Source: Arthrobacter sp. Bi83 (GTDB lineage Bacteria > Actinomycetota > Actinomycetes > Actinomycetales > Micrococcaceae). From it: 64,000 bases of DNA. A model generated the notes under the pieces. That model had not been told where the DNA came from, ran no database searches, and saw only the letters and a program-made list of their open reading frames with translations. The position numbers and the translations under genes are program-made. The first letter of the stretch is position 1; every line of letters begins with the position of its first letter. Below, piece by piece: positions 44,663 through 54,545 of the stretch. The stretch is taken from assembly GCF_918698095.1 (NCBI RefSeq), contig NZ_CAKKLY010000016.1, forward strand, positions 24,110 through 88,109, written 5' to 3'.

Positions 44663-47603
44663 CTTTACGGGTCCCTTCGGGGTCAAAAAGTACGGTTTCG
44701 GCGACGACGACATCAACCAGCTGGTCGCCGGCGGCGGCCACGAGGGTCTCGCCGATGCGGTTGCGGCCGTTCTTGATCAGTGCCAGTGCGAACGACCTGC
44801 CGAGCGCGGCGCTGTGGTAGCTCGAGGTCACGAAGCCCTGCATGGGCACGGGCCCGTAGGCGGGGTTCGTGGTGATGCCCTTCTCCACCAGCTGGGTGCC
44901 TTCTGGCAGCCGGAGTGACCCGTCCACGGGAAGGACGCTGACCAGGTGCTTGCGGTCCTCACGCTGTGCGTCAGCCCGGGCGTAGGAGCGTTTGCCGATG
45001 AAGTCCTTGGCCTTGGAGACCACCCATTCCATCCCGGCGTCCTGCGGGGTGACCGTGCCGTCGGTGTCCTGCCCGACGATCGGGTAACCCTTCTCGGCCC
45101 GGAGCACGTGCATCGTTTCGGTGCCGTACGGGGTGATGTCGAATTCGGCGCCTGCGGCGGCCACGGCTTCCCAGGTGTTCAGCCCGTACCAGGACGGCAC
45201 ATTGATTTCATAGGCCAGTTCACCGGAGAACGAGATCCGGCAGATCCGCGCCTTCACGCCGGAGGCCAAGGTGGTTTCGCGGAAGGTCATGAACGGGAAG
45301 GCTTCAGCCTCCAGCCCGCCGCCCGCGGCGAGTTCGGGGGCCACCTTCGCGATCACCGCCCGGGACTTGGGCCCGACGACGGCGATGGTGGACCACTGTT
45401 CGGTCACCGAGGTGCAGTGCACGTCCAGTTCGGGCCATTCGGTCTGCAGCCACTCCTCCAGCCAGTCCAGCACCTTCGCGGCGCCGCCGGTGGTGGTGGT
45501 CATGAAGAACCGGTCCTCGTCGAGGCGGAGGGTCACGCCGTCGTCGAAAATCATGCCGTCCGCCATGCACATGACGCCGTAGCGGGCGGAGCCGGGTGCG
45601 AGCTTCTTGAACGCGTTGGTGTAGATCCGGTTGAGGAATTCACCGGCGTCCTTGCCCCGGATTTCGATCTTGCCGAGGGTGGTGGCGTCCATGAAACCCA
45701 CGGATTCGCGGACGGCGGCGCATTCGCGCAGCACGGCGGTGTCCATGTCCTCGCCGGACTGCGGGTAGTACCAGGGCCGCTTCCACTGCCCTACGTCCTC
45801 GAACAATGCTCCCTGTGCCACGTGCCACGGGTGGATCGACGTGACGCGGGCTGGGTCAAACAGTTCGCCGCGCTGGCGTCCGGCCAGTGCCGCGAAGGCC
45901 ACGGGGGTGAACGGCGCCCGGTAGGTGGTGGTTCCGATGTCGCCGATGCCCCGGGACGCTTCGCCGGCCTGCCGGAGGGCGTCGGCGATGACGCCGATCG
46001 CGTTGACGCCGGAGGTCTTGCCCTGGTCGTTGGCGGTGCTGATGGAGGTGTAGCGCTTGATGTGCTCCACGGAGCGCATGCCGGCCCCGGTGGAACGGAG
46101 AACGTCGGCCACGGACTGGTCGCGCTGAAAGTCGACGAAGTGGTGGTGCCAGTCATCCGGCGTGCCGGCCTGCCCGGGGACCAGCCACAGCTGGCGGGTG
46201 GGGCCGGACGCTTTCGGCTCACCGAGCGGGGTGGGCTGCGTAACGGACTCGAAGCCCGCGGCGATGGCTGCCGATGCTCCGGCCGAGATGCCTTCGGCGA
46301 GGCAGTCCTCGAGTTCGAAGCTGCCGCGGCCTGAGCCGACGATCTGCTGGTTCGGGACCACGCTGCTCGGCACGAAGGCCGCCAGGTCCTCGTCCCAGCG
46401 CAGCTTGCCCTGCCGCTGCGAGTGGAGGTGAACCAGCGGGCTCCAGCCGCCGGAGACTGCCAGCAGGTCGCAGGCGATCTCCTCGATGCCGGAGGTGAGT
46501 TCGCCGTCGTCGTTAATGCTGCGGACGGTGACCCCCGTCAGCCGGCCGTCGCCGTCCTCTGCGGCGGCGGTGTCGGCCACAGCGCTGCCGATCAGCACAC
46601 GGGTGCCGGCTTCGACGGCGGCGGCGGCCACCGGGGTGAGGCGGGGACGGGCGTCGACGACGGCGGCCACCTTGACGCCGGCGGCCCGCAGGTCCGCGGC
46701 CAGGGAGTAGGCGCTGTCGTTGGTAGTACTGATGACCGCGCGCTGCCCGGCGGCGACGGCGTAGCGGTTGAGGTAGCTGCGCACGGCCGAGGAGAGCATG
46801 ATGCCGGGGCGGTCGTTGTTCTCGAACACCAGCGGCCGTTCGTGGGCGCCGGGAGCAAGGACGACCTGATTAGCACGGATGTGCCAAATACGCTGCCGGG
46901 AGACACCGGGGGCGGCCGGGCTGGACAGGTGGTCGGTGCGGTTCTGGACGGCGATGACGTAGTTGGCGTCGTAGGCGCCGAAGGCCGTGGTGCGGTTCAG
47001 GACGGTGCATTCGGCTCCGGAGACGAGCTCGGCTTCGACGTCCGCCACCCATTCGAGGGCGGGCTTGCCCTCGATGGTCTCGGCCAGGCCGGGGGCCGTG
47101 GATCCGGAGAGAAGCGTGCCGCCCAGTTCGGGCTGGTCGTCCAGCAGCATCACGCGGGCGCCGGTGCGCACGGCTTCGCGGGCCGCGGCCAGGCCGGCGG
47201 GGCCGCCGCCGATCACCAGGATGTCCGTGTGGACGTATTTCTTGTCGTACTCGGCGCGGTCCTCCTCCGGGTCCAGCCGGCCCAGACCGTTCAGCAGGCC
47301 TGCCTTCAGGCCGTCCACCAGGGTGACGGTGGTGGCGGGGAGCATGGACTCGGCCACGTGGCCGGGGAAGCGCGGTTCGATCCGGACCAGGGCGTTGGGT
47401 TCCTCCACGCCGGCTGCCAGGATGCCGCGGGGCCGGTCCTCGTAGAGCGAGTTGCCGACCGTGATCCGGCCGTTCGCGAGCAAGGCCGAGGCGAGCGTAT
47501 CCCCGGGGTGGCCGGTGAATTCCTCGCCGTCCACGGTGAAACGCCAGGAGATGCTGCGGTCGATGCGTCCGCCGGCGGCGAGGCGGGCGTTCAGGGAAGT
47601 CAC
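44655..47603 (-). CDS. soxA: Sarcosine oxidase alpha subunit
   Basis: Large subunit of 982 residues. It has a 2Fe-2S-type ubiquitin-like N-terminal piece ([25 protein letters not shown]), an NAD-binding fold ([20 protein letters not shown] near residue 132), and a C-terminal aminomethyltransferase-like domain (about residues 590-960) that passes the methyl group to tetrahydrofolate as 5,10-methylene-THF. The whole architecture matches corynebacterial and Arthrobacter sarcosine oxidases. It starts four bases inside the soxD 3' end. Together with the beta subunit it converts sarcosine to glycine. Confidence 0.96.
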   Translation of the reverse strand: MTSLNARLAAGGRIDRSISWRFTVDGEEFTGHPGDTLASALLANGRITVGNSLYEDRPRGILAAGVEEPNALVRIEPRFPGHVAESMLPATTVTLVDGLKAGLLNGLGRLDPEEDRAEYDKKYVHTDILVIGGGPAGLAAAREAVRTGARVMLLDDQPELGGTLLSGSTAPGLAETIEGKPALEWVADVEAELVSGAECTVLNRTTAFGAYDANYVIAVQNRTDHLSSPAAPGVSRQRIWHIRANQVVLAPGAHERPLVFENNDRPGIMLSSAVRSYLNRYAVAAGQRAVISTTNDSAYSLAADLRAAGVKVAAVVDARPRLTPVAAAAVEAGTRVLIGSAVADTAAAEDGDGRLTGVTVRSINDDGELTSGIEEIACDLLAVSGGWSPLVHLHSQRQGKLRWDEDLAAFVPSSVVPNQQIVGSGRGSFELEDCLAEGISAGASAAIAAGFESVTQPTPLGEPKASGPTRQLWLVPGQAGTPDDWHHHFVDFQRDQSVADVLRSTGAGMRSVEHIKRYTSISTANDQGKTSGVNAIGVIADALRQAGEASRGIGDIGTTTYRAPFTPVAFAALAGRQRGELFDPARVTSIHPWHVAQGALFEDVGQWKRPWYYPQSGEDMDTAVLRECAAVRESVGFMDATTLGKIEIRGKDAGEFLNRIYTNAFKKLAPGSARYGVMCMADGMIFDDGVTLRLDEDRFFMTTTTGGAAKVLDWLEEWLQTEWPELDVHCTSVTEQWSTIAVVGPKSRAVIAKVAPELAAGGGLEAEAFPFMTFRETTLASGVKARICRISFSGELAYEINVPSWYGLNTWEAVAAAGAEFDITPYGTETMHVLRAEKGYPIVGQDTDGTVTPQDAGMEWVVSKAKDFIGKRSYARADAQREDRKHLVSVLPVDGSLRLPEGTQLVEKGITTNPAYGPVPMQGFVTSSYHSAALGRSFALALIKNGRNRIGETLVAAAGDQLVDVVVAETVLFDPEGTRKDG

Positions 47604-48007
47604 TTGGTTGCTCCTTCCGGGGCGGTGCTGCTGGAGATGATGCTGGTTGCAGAGGTGCTGGGTGCGGCGTTCCCGATGGTGGTGCTGTCCGCGGCGACGC
47701 TGGCGGTGCCGACTTCAGCAGCGGCGGGAACCGCCGTCGCCGGCCGTGGCGTGCCCATCGGGTAGACGGCGTGGATGTCGTAGGTGACGGTGTCGCGGAG
47801 CATGTTGAACCACTGGCGGCAGCCAGTGCTGTGAAGCCAGCGCTCGGCGAAGGTGCCCTTGGTGTTGTCGCGGTAGAACAGGTATTCGGCCCATTCGCGG
47901 TCGTTCAGCTCGTTCGGGTTTTCCGGGTAGGGCACGTGGGCCTGGCCGCCGTAGTGGAACTCGGTCTCGTCGCGCGAGCCGCAGTTGGGGCATGAGATAA
48001 GCAGCAT
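47600..48007 (-). CDS. soxD: Sarcosine oxidase delta subunit
   Basis: Zinc-binding subunit of 135 residues. C6 and C9 of ISCPNCG, with H59 and C63 in [11 protein letters not shown], form the zinc site known from this subunit. The first ~90 residues match the family. The last ~45 form an Ala/Thr/Ser-rich tail that is longer than in many homologues and probably disordered. It lies between soxB and soxA, overlapping soxA by four bases. Confidence 0.94.
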   Translation of the reverse strand: MLLISCPNCGSRDETEFHYGGQAHVPYPENPNELNDREWAEYLFYRDNTKGTFAERWLHSTGCRQWFNMLRDTVTYDIHAVYPMGTPRPATAVPAAAEVGTASVAADSTTIGNAAPSTSATSIISSSTAPEGATK

Positions 48008-48034
48008 GTGCGTCTTCTTTCTAGTGGACGGCGG

Positions 48035-49255
48035 CTAGTGGGCGACGGCGGCTGCGCCGTGTTCGTCGATCAGGGCTCCGGTTTCAAAGCGTTCCAGCGC
48101 AAACGGCCTGTTCAGCTTGTGCGGTGCGCCCGTGGCGATGGTGTGTGCGAACGTGAGTCCGGCAGCGGGCGTTCCCTTGAACCCGCCGGTTCCCCAGCCG
48201 CAGTTGACGAACATGTTCTCCACCGGTGTGGTGCCCACGATCGGCGAGGCGTCCAGCGTGGTGTCCACAATCCCGCCCCAGGTCCGGAGCACATGCGCCC
48301 GGGCAAAGATGGGGAACAGTTCGACGGCGGCGGCCATCTGGTGCTCGATCACGTGGAAGGATCCGCGCTGGCCGTAGCCGTTGTAGGAGTCGACGCCGGC
48401 GCCCATCACCAGTTCACCCTTGTGGGCCTGGGAGACGTAGACGTGCACGTGGTTGGACATGACCACCGTGGGGTGAACCGGTTCGTGCAGTTCGGACACC
48501 AGCGCCTGCAGCGGGTGCGACTGGATGGGGAGCCGGAAACCGGCCATTTCCGCCAGGACCGAGCTGTGTCCGGCCGCGCACAGGCCCACCTTTTCGGTGT
48601 TGATGGTGCCGCGGTTGGTCTTGACGCCCACTACACGGTTTCCGTCCTTGAGGAAGCCGGTGACCTCACAGTTCTGGATGATGTCCACGCCCAGTTCGTC
48701 GCATTTGCGGGCGAAGGCCCAGGCCACGTGGTCGTGCTTGGCGATGCCCGCGCGCGGCTGGTAGGTGGCGCCCATGACGGGGTAGCGGATGTTGTCGCTG
48801 ATGTTCAGGATGGGGCACAGTTCCTTGACCTGGTCCGGCTCCAGCCATTCGGCGTCCACGCCGTTGAGCTTGTTCGCGCCCACGCGCCGGATGCTCTCGC
48901 GGACGTCACCCAACGTGTGGGCGAGGTTCATGACCCCGCGCTGGCTGAACAGGAAGTCGTATTCGAGCTCCTCCGGCAGGATTTCCCAGAGCTTCAGGGC
49001 GTGCTCGTAGATGGCCGCGCTCTCGTCCCAGAGGTAGTTGGAACGGATGATGGTGGTGTTCCGGGCCATGTTGCCGCCGGCGAGCCAGCCCTTTTCCAGG
49101 ACGGCGATGTTGGTCATGCCGTGGTTCTTGGCCAGGAAGTATGCGGTGGCCAGCCCGTGCCCGCCGCCGCCCACGATCACTGCGTCGTAGGAGGACTTGG
49201 GCTCCGGGTTGCGCCAGAGGAAGTCCGGGTGTTCCGGAAGCTGCTGCGTGCTCAC
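48035..49255 (-). CDS. soxB: Sarcosine oxidase beta subunit
   Basis: FAD/FMN-carrying catalytic subunit, 406 residues. [24 protein letters not shown] near residue 24 is the dinucleotide fold. [11 protein letters not shown] near 64 and [25 protein letters not shown] near 355 are characteristic of the heterotetrameric sarcosine oxidase beta chain, where sarcosine is oxidised and electrons pass to O2. The start overlaps the glyA stop (ATGA). A 27-base gap separates it from soxD. Confidence 0.96.
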   Translation of the reverse strand: MSTQQLPEHPDFLWRNPEPKSSYDAVIVGGGGHGLATAYFLAKNHGMTNIAVLEKGWLAGGNMARNTTIIRSNYLWDESAAIYEHALKLWEILPEELEYDFLFSQRGVMNLAHTLGDVRESIRRVGANKLNGVDAEWLEPDQVKELCPILNISDNIRYPVMGATYQPRAGIAKHDHVAWAFARKCDELGVDIIQNCEVTGFLKDGNRVVGVKTNRGTINTEKVGLCAAGHSSVLAEMAGFRLPIQSHPLQALVSELHEPVHPTVVMSNHVHVYVSQAHKGELVMGAGVDSYNGYGQRGSFHVIEHQMAAAVELFPIFARAHVLRTWGGIVDTTLDASPIVGTTPVENMFVNCGWGTGGFKGTPAAGLTFAHTIATGAPHKLNRPFALERFETGALIDEHGAAAVAH

Positions 49256-50607
49256 TGGGCTGCTCCAATCATGTCTGCCTCGAAGTCGGCAATCTCGGTG
49301 CCGTCGTTCAGATGCGGGTAGAGGGGAAACTGGTCGGCGAGCGCCGTGACCCGGGCGCCGAGTTCGACGGCGGTGTCCTCGCTGAGCGGTCCGCCGGCGG
49401 TTTCGCCGCCGGTCGCCGCGGCGATGAGCGCCGTGGCGATGATGTCCGCCACTTCGGTGAATTCCGCTGCGCCGAAGCCCCGGGTGGCCAGTGCAGGCGT
49501 TCCGATCCGGAGACCGGAGGAGACCATCGGCGGGCGGGGGTCGAACGGGACGGCGTTGCGGTTGACAGTGATGCCGATCCGGTGCAGGGCGTCTTCGGCC
49601 TGCTGGCCGTCCAGTTCCGAGTTGCGCAGGTCCACGAGGACCAAGTGGACATCGGTGCCGCCGTTGACCACCGAGATGCCGGCGGCGGCGACGTCCTCCT
49701 GGAGGAGCCGGGCTGCCAGCAGCTTGGCTCCCTCGAGGACGCGTTCCTGGCGTTCCTTGAATTCGGGGGTTGCGGCCAGCTTGAAGGCCACTGCCTTGGC
49801 GGCGATGACGTGCTCCAGCGGGCCGCCCTGCTGGCCGGGGAACACGGCGCTGTTGATCTTGCGGGCGTACTCCTCCTTGGCGAGGATGACTCCGCCGCGC
49901 GGGCCGCCCAGGGTCTTGTGCGTAGTGGTGGTGACGACGTCGGCGTACGGCACCGGGTTCGGGTGCAGCCCTGCCGCCACGAGGCCGGCGAAGTGCGCCA
50001 TGTCCACCATCAGGTACGCGTCCACCAGGTCAGCGATCCGGCGGAACTCGGCGAAGTCGAGCTGGCGGGAGTAGGCCGACCAACCTGCGACGATGAGCCG
50101 CGGGCGGTGCTGCAGGGCCAGGGCTTCGACTTCGGCCATGTCCACGCGGAAGTCGGATTCGCGCACGTGGTAGGGGACCACGTTATAGAGCTTGCCGGAG
50201 AAGTTGATGCGCATGCCGTGGGTGAGGTGGCCGCCGTGTGCAAGATCCAGACCCATGATGGTGTCGCCCGGGTTCAGCAGGGCGAACATTGCCGCGGCAT
50301 TGGCCTGGGCGCCCGAGTGCGGCTGGACGTTGGCGAACTCGGCACCGAACAGGGCCTTGACCCGGTCAATGGCGAGCTGCTCGATCACGTCAACGTGCTC
50401 GCAGCCGCCGTAGTAGCGCTTCCCGGGGTAGCCCTCGGCGTACTTGTTGGTCAGGACCGAGCCCTGCGCCTCCATGACGGCCGCCGGAGCAAAGTTCTCC
50501 GAGGCGATCATCTCGAGGGTGGACTGCTGGCGGACCAGCTCGCGGGCAACGGCCTGCTCGACCTCTGGATCGACTGCGGAAAGTCGCTCATTCAACTGCT
50601 CAACCAC
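49252..50607 (-). CDS. glyA: Serine hydroxymethyltransferase
   Basis: PLP enzyme of 451 residues that makes serine from glycine and 5,10-methylene-THF, exactly the two products of sarcosine oxidase. Motifs: [10 protein letters not shown] near residue 35, [18 protein letters not shown] near 57, [13 protein letters not shown] near 94, and the PLP Lys in [16 protein letters not shown] near 233. The C-terminal part carries about 20 extra residues ([20 protein letters not shown]). It is the first gene of the sarcosine operon, probably a pathway-specific copy distinct from the housekeeping glyA. It is divergent from a GntR-type regulator gene, with a nested palindrome between them. Confidence 0.96.
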   Translation of the reverse strand: MVEQLNERLSAVDPEVEQAVARELVRQQSTLEMIASENFAPAAVMEAQGSVLTNKYAEGYPGKRYYGGCEHVDVIEQLAIDRVKALFGAEFANVQPHSGAQANAAAMFALLNPGDTIMGLDLAHGGHLTHGMRINFSGKLYNVVPYHVRESDFRVDMAEVEALALQHRPRLIVAGWSAYSRQLDFAEFRRIADLVDAYLMVDMAHFAGLVAAGLHPNPVPYADVVTTTTHKTLGGPRGGVILAKEEYARKINSAVFPGQQGGPLEHVIAAKAVAFKLAATPEFKERQERVLEGAKLLAARLLQEDVAAAGISVVNGGTDVHLVLVDLRNSELDGQQAEDALHRIGITVNRNAVPFDPRPPMVSSGLRIGTPALATRGFGAAEFTEVADIIATALIAAATGGETAGGPLSEDTAVELGARVTALADQFPLYPHLNDGTEIADFEADMIGAAQ

Positions 50608-50622
50608 GGATGCTCCTTTGAA

Positions 50623-50669
50623 ATACCATTTCGTCTATAACTGATATATCAGTGTGATGACAATGGTAT
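50623..50669. promoter_or_regulatory. Nested palindrome, likely GntR operator of the sarcosine operon
   Basis: ATACCATT (50623-50630) is mirrored by AATGGTAT (50662-50669). The perfect 14-mer ACTGATATATCAGT (50640-50653) sits within half a base of the same centre. The 47-bp element lies 16 bases before the glyA ATG and upstream of the divergent gntR gene, so a bound dimer would block or control both. It is much more AT-rich than its surroundings. Confidence 0.72.
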
Positions 50670-50782
50670 GATTGAGATCACAAGAGAGTCAATAGCCGGA
50701 AGCAAAGTGGCACTGAGCTTCCATTTGAATCTCGGGCCGCAGTAGGTAAGAGGACCCCAGCACCGAGGAACGGAGCCGCGCC

Positions 50783-51454
50783 GTGAATGCACTTCCCGCT
50801 TTGCCGTCCGCCGAGGACGAAGTACTGTCCCAGGCCGAGGCAGCGTACCGGCAGTTGCGCGACAAGCTGATCATGCTTGAAATCCGGCCCGGCGAACCCA
50901 TCAACGACGGGCAGTTGGCCGCGGAGCTCGGCTTCGGCCGCACGCCCGTGCGCGAGGCGATCAAGCGGCTGGAGGTGGACCACCTTGTGGTGTCCTATCC
51001 GCGGCGGGGAACATTTGCCACCACTGTGGACTTCACGGAGTTGGCCGACGTCTCGGAAATTCGGGAACTGCTGGAGCCGCTGGCGGCCCGCCGCGCCGCG
51101 AAGAGGGCAAACGCCGCGATGCGCCGCGAATTACTGCGCGTGGCCACAACAATCGCGGAACTGGATCCGAGCCCTGCAGAATCCCGTGAGCTTATGAAGT
51201 ACGACCTCACGGTGCACCGCCTGATCTACAAGGCGGCCGCGAACCCGCACCTCGAAGACACCCTGATCCGCTACGACAACCTGGCAACCCGCATCTGGTG
51301 CCTGGTCCTGGACAAGGTCCCCTCAGTGAGCGGCCACATCACCGAGCACGTGGAGCTCCTCAATGCGGTGGCCGAAGGGGACGCGGACAAGGCCGGTGAA
51401 CTCGCTTTGCACCACGTCACGAGCTTCGAGGAGACCATCCGCAAGGTCCTCTAG
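50783..51454 (+). CDS. GntR family transcriptional regulator (FCD domain)
   Basis: FadR-subfamily regulator of 223 residues. The winged helix spans AEAAYRQLRDKLIMLEIRPGEPINDGQLAAELGFGRTPVREAIKRL in pieces (about residues 15-65). The all-helical FCD effector domain includes EIRELLEPLAARRAAKRA, YDLTVHRLIYKAAANPHLE and HHVTSFEETI, with the His/Asp residues that bind metal and small carboxylates. Being divergent from glyA-sox suggests control by sarcosine, glycine or a related carboxylate. The GTG start at 50783 has CGGAG upstream. A partial repeat array follows its stop. Confidence 0.9.
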   Translation: MNALPALPSAEDEVLSQAEAAYRQLRDKLIMLEIRPGEPINDGQLAAELGFGRTPVREAIKRLEVDHLVVSYPRRGTFATTVDFTELADVSEIRELLEPLAARRAAKRANAAMRRELLRVATTIAELDPSPAESRELMKYDLTVHRLIYKAAANPHLEDTLIRYDNLATRIWCLVLDKVPSVSGHITEHVELLNAVAEGDADKAGELALHHVTSFEETIRKVL

Positions 51455-51471
51455 GCAGCATCACCCCGCCA

Positions 51472-51515
51472 GACGCTCTCTCACTTACCGCCATAAAAAC
51501 CGAAACGCGCTCACC
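51472..51515. repeat. Intergenic 32-bp-period repeat, copy 3 (half array)
   Basis: One clear forward core (GACGCTCTCTCAC at 51472) and one decayed core (AACGCGCTCAC at 51504) lie exactly 32 bases apart, with the A-rich linker ATAAAAACCG as in copies 1 and 2. No inverted half or hairpin remains. It lies in the 285-base gap between the convergent gntR and hxlA genes; the rest of that gap holds no gene that I can support. Confidence 0.78.
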
Positions 51516-51739
51516 GCCAGCCGAAGGCCTGAAGTGCAGGGTTGGATCAGACTGCGCATGACAATCTCCTGACTTGGATCCCCCAGCCATTCGATAGTTC
51601 ATACAGTGTGCCACGGCGCCGCCCGGGAAGGAACGGCACCCGGAGGCCGGCAGTCGGCACCAGAACCTCGGCCAACACCAGAACGGCGGCCGGCACCGAA
51701 GAGGTGCGGACCGCCGTCGGGGTTTCCCGGAAGCTCCTG

Positions 51740-52363
51740 CTAGATGATCGCTGCGCGCAGTTCCTTCGCGGCCAGCTCGGGGTCCGCGGCGCTGTAGATG
51801 GCACCGCCGGCGACGGCCACGTCGGCGCCCGCCCGCTGGACGGCCTCGATGGTGGAGAGGTTCACTCCGCCGGCCACGGAGAACGGCACGCGTGCTTCCT
51901 CCCCGGCGCTCAGCAGCACGTTCAGGTTGTAGCCGGGCTTGGCCTGCTCATCCAGGCCGGCGTGCATCTCTACGAATTTCGCACCCAGCGCGCGGACTTC
52001 CTTGGCACGGGTGACCTTGTCCGCCACGCCGATCAGGTCGACGACGACGCCCTTGTTGTGGGCCTTGGCTGCCTTGACGGCACCGGCAATGGTGGAGTCG
52101 TCGGCGGCGCCGAGCACGGTGATCAGGTCAGCGCCGGCCTTGAAGGCGATGTCGGCTTCGAGTTCTCCGGCGTCCATGGTCTTCAGGTCCGCGAAGACGA
52201 TCTTGTCCGGGTGGGCGTTCTTGATGGCGGTAACGGCGGAAAGCCCTTCGCTCTTCACCAAGGGCGTGCCGAGTTCGATGATGTCCACGTGTTCGGCAAC
52301 CTTGCCGGCCAGTTCGAGGGCGGCTTCGGTGGTGAGGAGGTCGATGGCGACTTGCAGTTTCAT
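51740..52363 (-). CDS. hxlA: 3-hexulose-6-phosphate synthase
   Basis: Condenses formaldehyde with ribulose 5-phosphate, the first RuMP-cycle step. The 207-residue orotidine-decarboxylase-like barrel has QVAIDLL at strand 1, the active-site VFADLKTMDAGELEAD near residue 57, VLGAADDSTI, EMHAGLDEQAKP near 135 and FSVAGGVNLSTIEAV near 160. It lies 54 bases after hxlB on the same strand. In this neighbourhood it would capture formaldehyde released from sarcosine or betaine methyl groups when tetrahydrofolate is limiting. Confidence 0.95.
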   Translation of the reverse strand: MKLQVAIDLLTTEAALELAGKVAEHVDIIELGTPLVKSEGLSAVTAIKNAHPDKIVFADLKTMDAGELEADIAFKAGADLITVLGAADDSTIAGAVKAAKAHNKGVVVDLIGVADKVTRAKEVRALGAKFVEMHAGLDEQAKPGYNLNVLLSAGEEARVPFSVAGGVNLSTIEAVQRAGADVAVAGGAIYSAADPELAAKELRAAII

Positions 52364-52417
52364 GTGTTCTTCCTTGGTTTGTTGAGTGGTTCAGGTGGTT
52401 TGTTGGCGTTTCGGGGG

Positions 52418-53035
52418 TTACTCGAGGTTTGCGTGGCGCAGCCAGAGGTCTTCCGGAGCAGCGGCGTCTTCATCCCAAAGACTCTGGAACACCGCTTCCG
52501 TCGTGGTGAACAGCACCTGCTCGAACAGGCTGCCGGAGTACTGGCGCGAGACTGCTGATCCGTGGTCCGTCTTCTGCACCCCCGGGATTACGACGACGGC
52601 GGAGGCCGCCTCCGCGAGTGGGGAACCCGGGTTCGTGGTGTAGACAGCCACCCGCGCGCCCTGGGCGGCAGCGGTCTGTGCTGCCTTGACGACGCTCGAT
52701 GTGGTGCCGGAACCGGAGGCGGCGAGCAGCACGTCTCCGGAGCGGACGGCGGGTGCTGTGGTCTCGCCCACCACGTGCACTGTCAGTCCCAGGTGCATGA
52801 GCCGCATGGCCGCCATCTTCAGGACGAGGCCGCTTCGCCCGGCGCCGGTGACGAAGATCCGCTGGCCGCGCCGGATCTCAGATGCCAGGGCGGCAACCTG
52901 CTCCGGATCCACGCGGGCAGCTGTCCGCTGGATCTCGTCCAGGACCAGGAGCTGGTTCCTGGTGACCGATGCTGCCGGAACTGCGGTGGACGTTCCTGCC
53001 AGCGTGGCGGGATCGGTGCCCGTCATGACACTCAT
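52418..53035 (-). CDS. hxlB: 6-phospho-3-hexuloisomerase
   Basis: SIS-domain isomerase of 205 residues that turns hexulose 6-phosphate into fructose 6-phosphate. IFVTGAGRSGLVLKMAAMRLMHLGLTVHVV near residues 59-90 and LAASGSGTTSSVV near 103 are the SIS sugar-phosphate loops. QYSGSLFEQVLF near 165 supplies the family His/Glu region in variant form. It is the first gene of the hxlB-hxlA pair, divergent from the LuxR/ATPase gene. An N-terminal extension of about 25 Thr/Ala-rich residues may be shorter if an inner start is used. Confidence 0.94.
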   Translation of the reverse strand: MSVMTGTDPATLAGTSTAVPAASVTRNQLLVLDEIQRTAARVDPEQVAALASEIRRGQRIFVTGAGRSGLVLKMAAMRLMHLGLTVHVVGETTAPAVRSGDVLLAASGSGTTSSVVKAAQTAAAQGARVAVYTTNPGSPLAEAASAVVVIPGVQKTDHGSAVSRQYSGSLFEQVLFTTTEAVFQSLWDEDAAAPEDLWLRHANLE

Positions 53036-53166
53036 GGGTTATCTCCTTCGGGACGTTCTTGCCCTTCCATCTTCGATTGCTAAACGGGCGGGCACTACGG
53101 CATGATCGGACGGTCTTTCCCACCCAAAGGGATAGGCGGCGCCGCGGATTTCTATACAATGGACGG

Positions 53167-54495
53167 GTGCCAGTCACTACCGAAGCCGCCACCCCTCCCC
53201 CAACGCCTGAGACGTCCGAAGGCGTGAAACCCCTGCTTGAGGCGATCGCGTCCCTGTCCTCGGCGCCGCTGGCCCAGATCGCGCAGAAACTCCACCGGGC
53301 CACCCTCCCGTACCTGCGGAGCAGTGCCCTCGTGATCTTTACGGAAGACTGCACAGGCCGGCCACAGAAAAAGTCCGGTGACGAGTCCGTCATCAGCCAG
53401 GTCTCCATCGCCGAACTGGATGCCGTCAGAGCGTCGCTGGACGGGGGCGAAACTTGGCAGGGCCGGGCACCGATCGGGGGCCGGGAACGTCCCATCCTTG
53501 CCCTGCCGTCGCCCACAAACGCGTTGCTGGTTCTGACCGATCCCCAGTCCGCCACAGGAGAAAGCGGTGCGGGGCTTCCCGGGCAGGAGCTTACGGTGCC
53601 GTGGCTGGTCCGTTACCTGTGGGATCTCGCGGCCGAGCGTATCCGCGAAAAGGTGGCGGATGCACCGCCGTCGTACCTTATCGAGTCCCGTGCGGCGTCC
53701 GCCGAACGGGTCAGGGTGACGGCGGAACTGGTTGACCGGCACTCAACCACGCTGGAGACATTGCTTGCCGCCCTGCGCTCCCCCGCCCTCGCGGACGGTG
53801 CAGCCCGGAAGTCCGCCACAGATGTCGCCGCCAAGGCCCTGGTGGAACTGCGGACGCTCAATGACCGCACCACGGAACAGGTCGAAGAACCTGTTGCCAC
53901 GGCCTTCCAGCGCCTCCGCGAAGATCTCCGCCCGCTGATGCATTTCAGCGGCATCGACGTCCAGTTCATCGAGCCCCCAGTCAACGGCCGCGCCCTTCCC
54001 GGGGAAGTGGCGCATGCCGCCCGGGCCATCGTCCGTGGGCTCGTGCTCGCCATGGTTGAACAGCCGGATGTGCGCCGCATCCGTACCCAGTGGGATTGCG
54101 ACGGCGAGAACCTGCTCATCAACGTCCGCGATGACGGCCTGGGCAGCCTCTCCGCAGAGGCTCCCAGCATCGCCCGCCTGACGCAACGGGTGGAGGTCCT
54201 GGACGGCCAGATGACGATCGACCTGATGCAGGGCTGGGGTGCCGACGTCGCTGTCACCCTTCCGCTGGACCCGCCCGGCCGCAAACTGCCCGACGTCGCC
54301 GCCTGGAACCTGGGTGACCGGGAGCTGGAGGTCCTGCAGCTGCTGGCCGCCGGGCAACGGAACCGGGCGATCGCGGCCAAGCTGCACGTCAGCGAAAACA
54401 CCGTGAAGTTCCACCTCCGCAACATCTACCGCAAGCTCGGCGCCACTTCGCGCACTGAAGCGATCGCCTTGGCGCACAGCAACGGCCTGCGCTAA
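53167..54495 (+). CDS. LuxR-type regulator with internal histidine-kinase-like ATPase module
   Basis: A 442-residue protein with an unusual order. An N-terminal sensory-like region (about 1-160) is followed by a helical dimer-like segment with RVTAELVDRHSTTLETLLAALRS and ALVELRTLNDRT, then a HATPase-like domain with NVRDDGLGSLS as its G1 box and a GWGADVAVTLPL ending. A complete LuxR/NarL HTH closes it (LGDRELEVLQLLAAGQRNRAIAAKLHVSENTVKFHL in pieces). No receiver domain is seen, and the usual phospho-acceptor H-E pair is not obvious. The GTG at 53167 follows TATACAAT by about seven bases, which fits a leaderless message. Divergent from hxlB, it probably regulates the RuMP genes. Confidence 0.8.
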   Translation: MPVTTEAATPPPTPETSEGVKPLLEAIASLSSAPLAQIAQKLHRATLPYLRSSALVIFTEDCTGRPQKKSGDESVISQVSIAELDAVRASLDGGETWQGRAPIGGRERPILALPSPTNALLVLTDPQSATGESGAGLPGQELTVPWLVRYLWDLAAERIREKVADAPPSYLIESRAASAERVRVTAELVDRHSTTLETLLAALRSPALADGAARKSATDVAAKALVELRTLNDRTTEQVEEPVATAFQRLREDLRPLMHFSGIDVQFIEPPVNGRALPGEVAHAARAIVRGLVLAMVEQPDVRRIRTQWDCDGENLLINVRDDGLGSLSAEAPSIARLTQRVEVLDGQMTIDLMQGWGADVAVTLPLDPPGRKLPDVAAWNLGDRELEVLQLLAAGQRNRAIAAKLHVSENTVKFHLRNIYRKLGATSRTEAIALAHSNGLR

Positions 54496-54545
54496 GTCGT
54501 CTTTCCGCGCTTGCCTCCACCCGAGAGCGGTGGCAAGGTGGCCGC

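Noticed and set aside
44946..47765. Two forward frames of about 450 codons opposite soxA
   Set aside because: soxA has a full domain set on the reverse strand; the forward products are Gly/Val/Asp-rich without domains.
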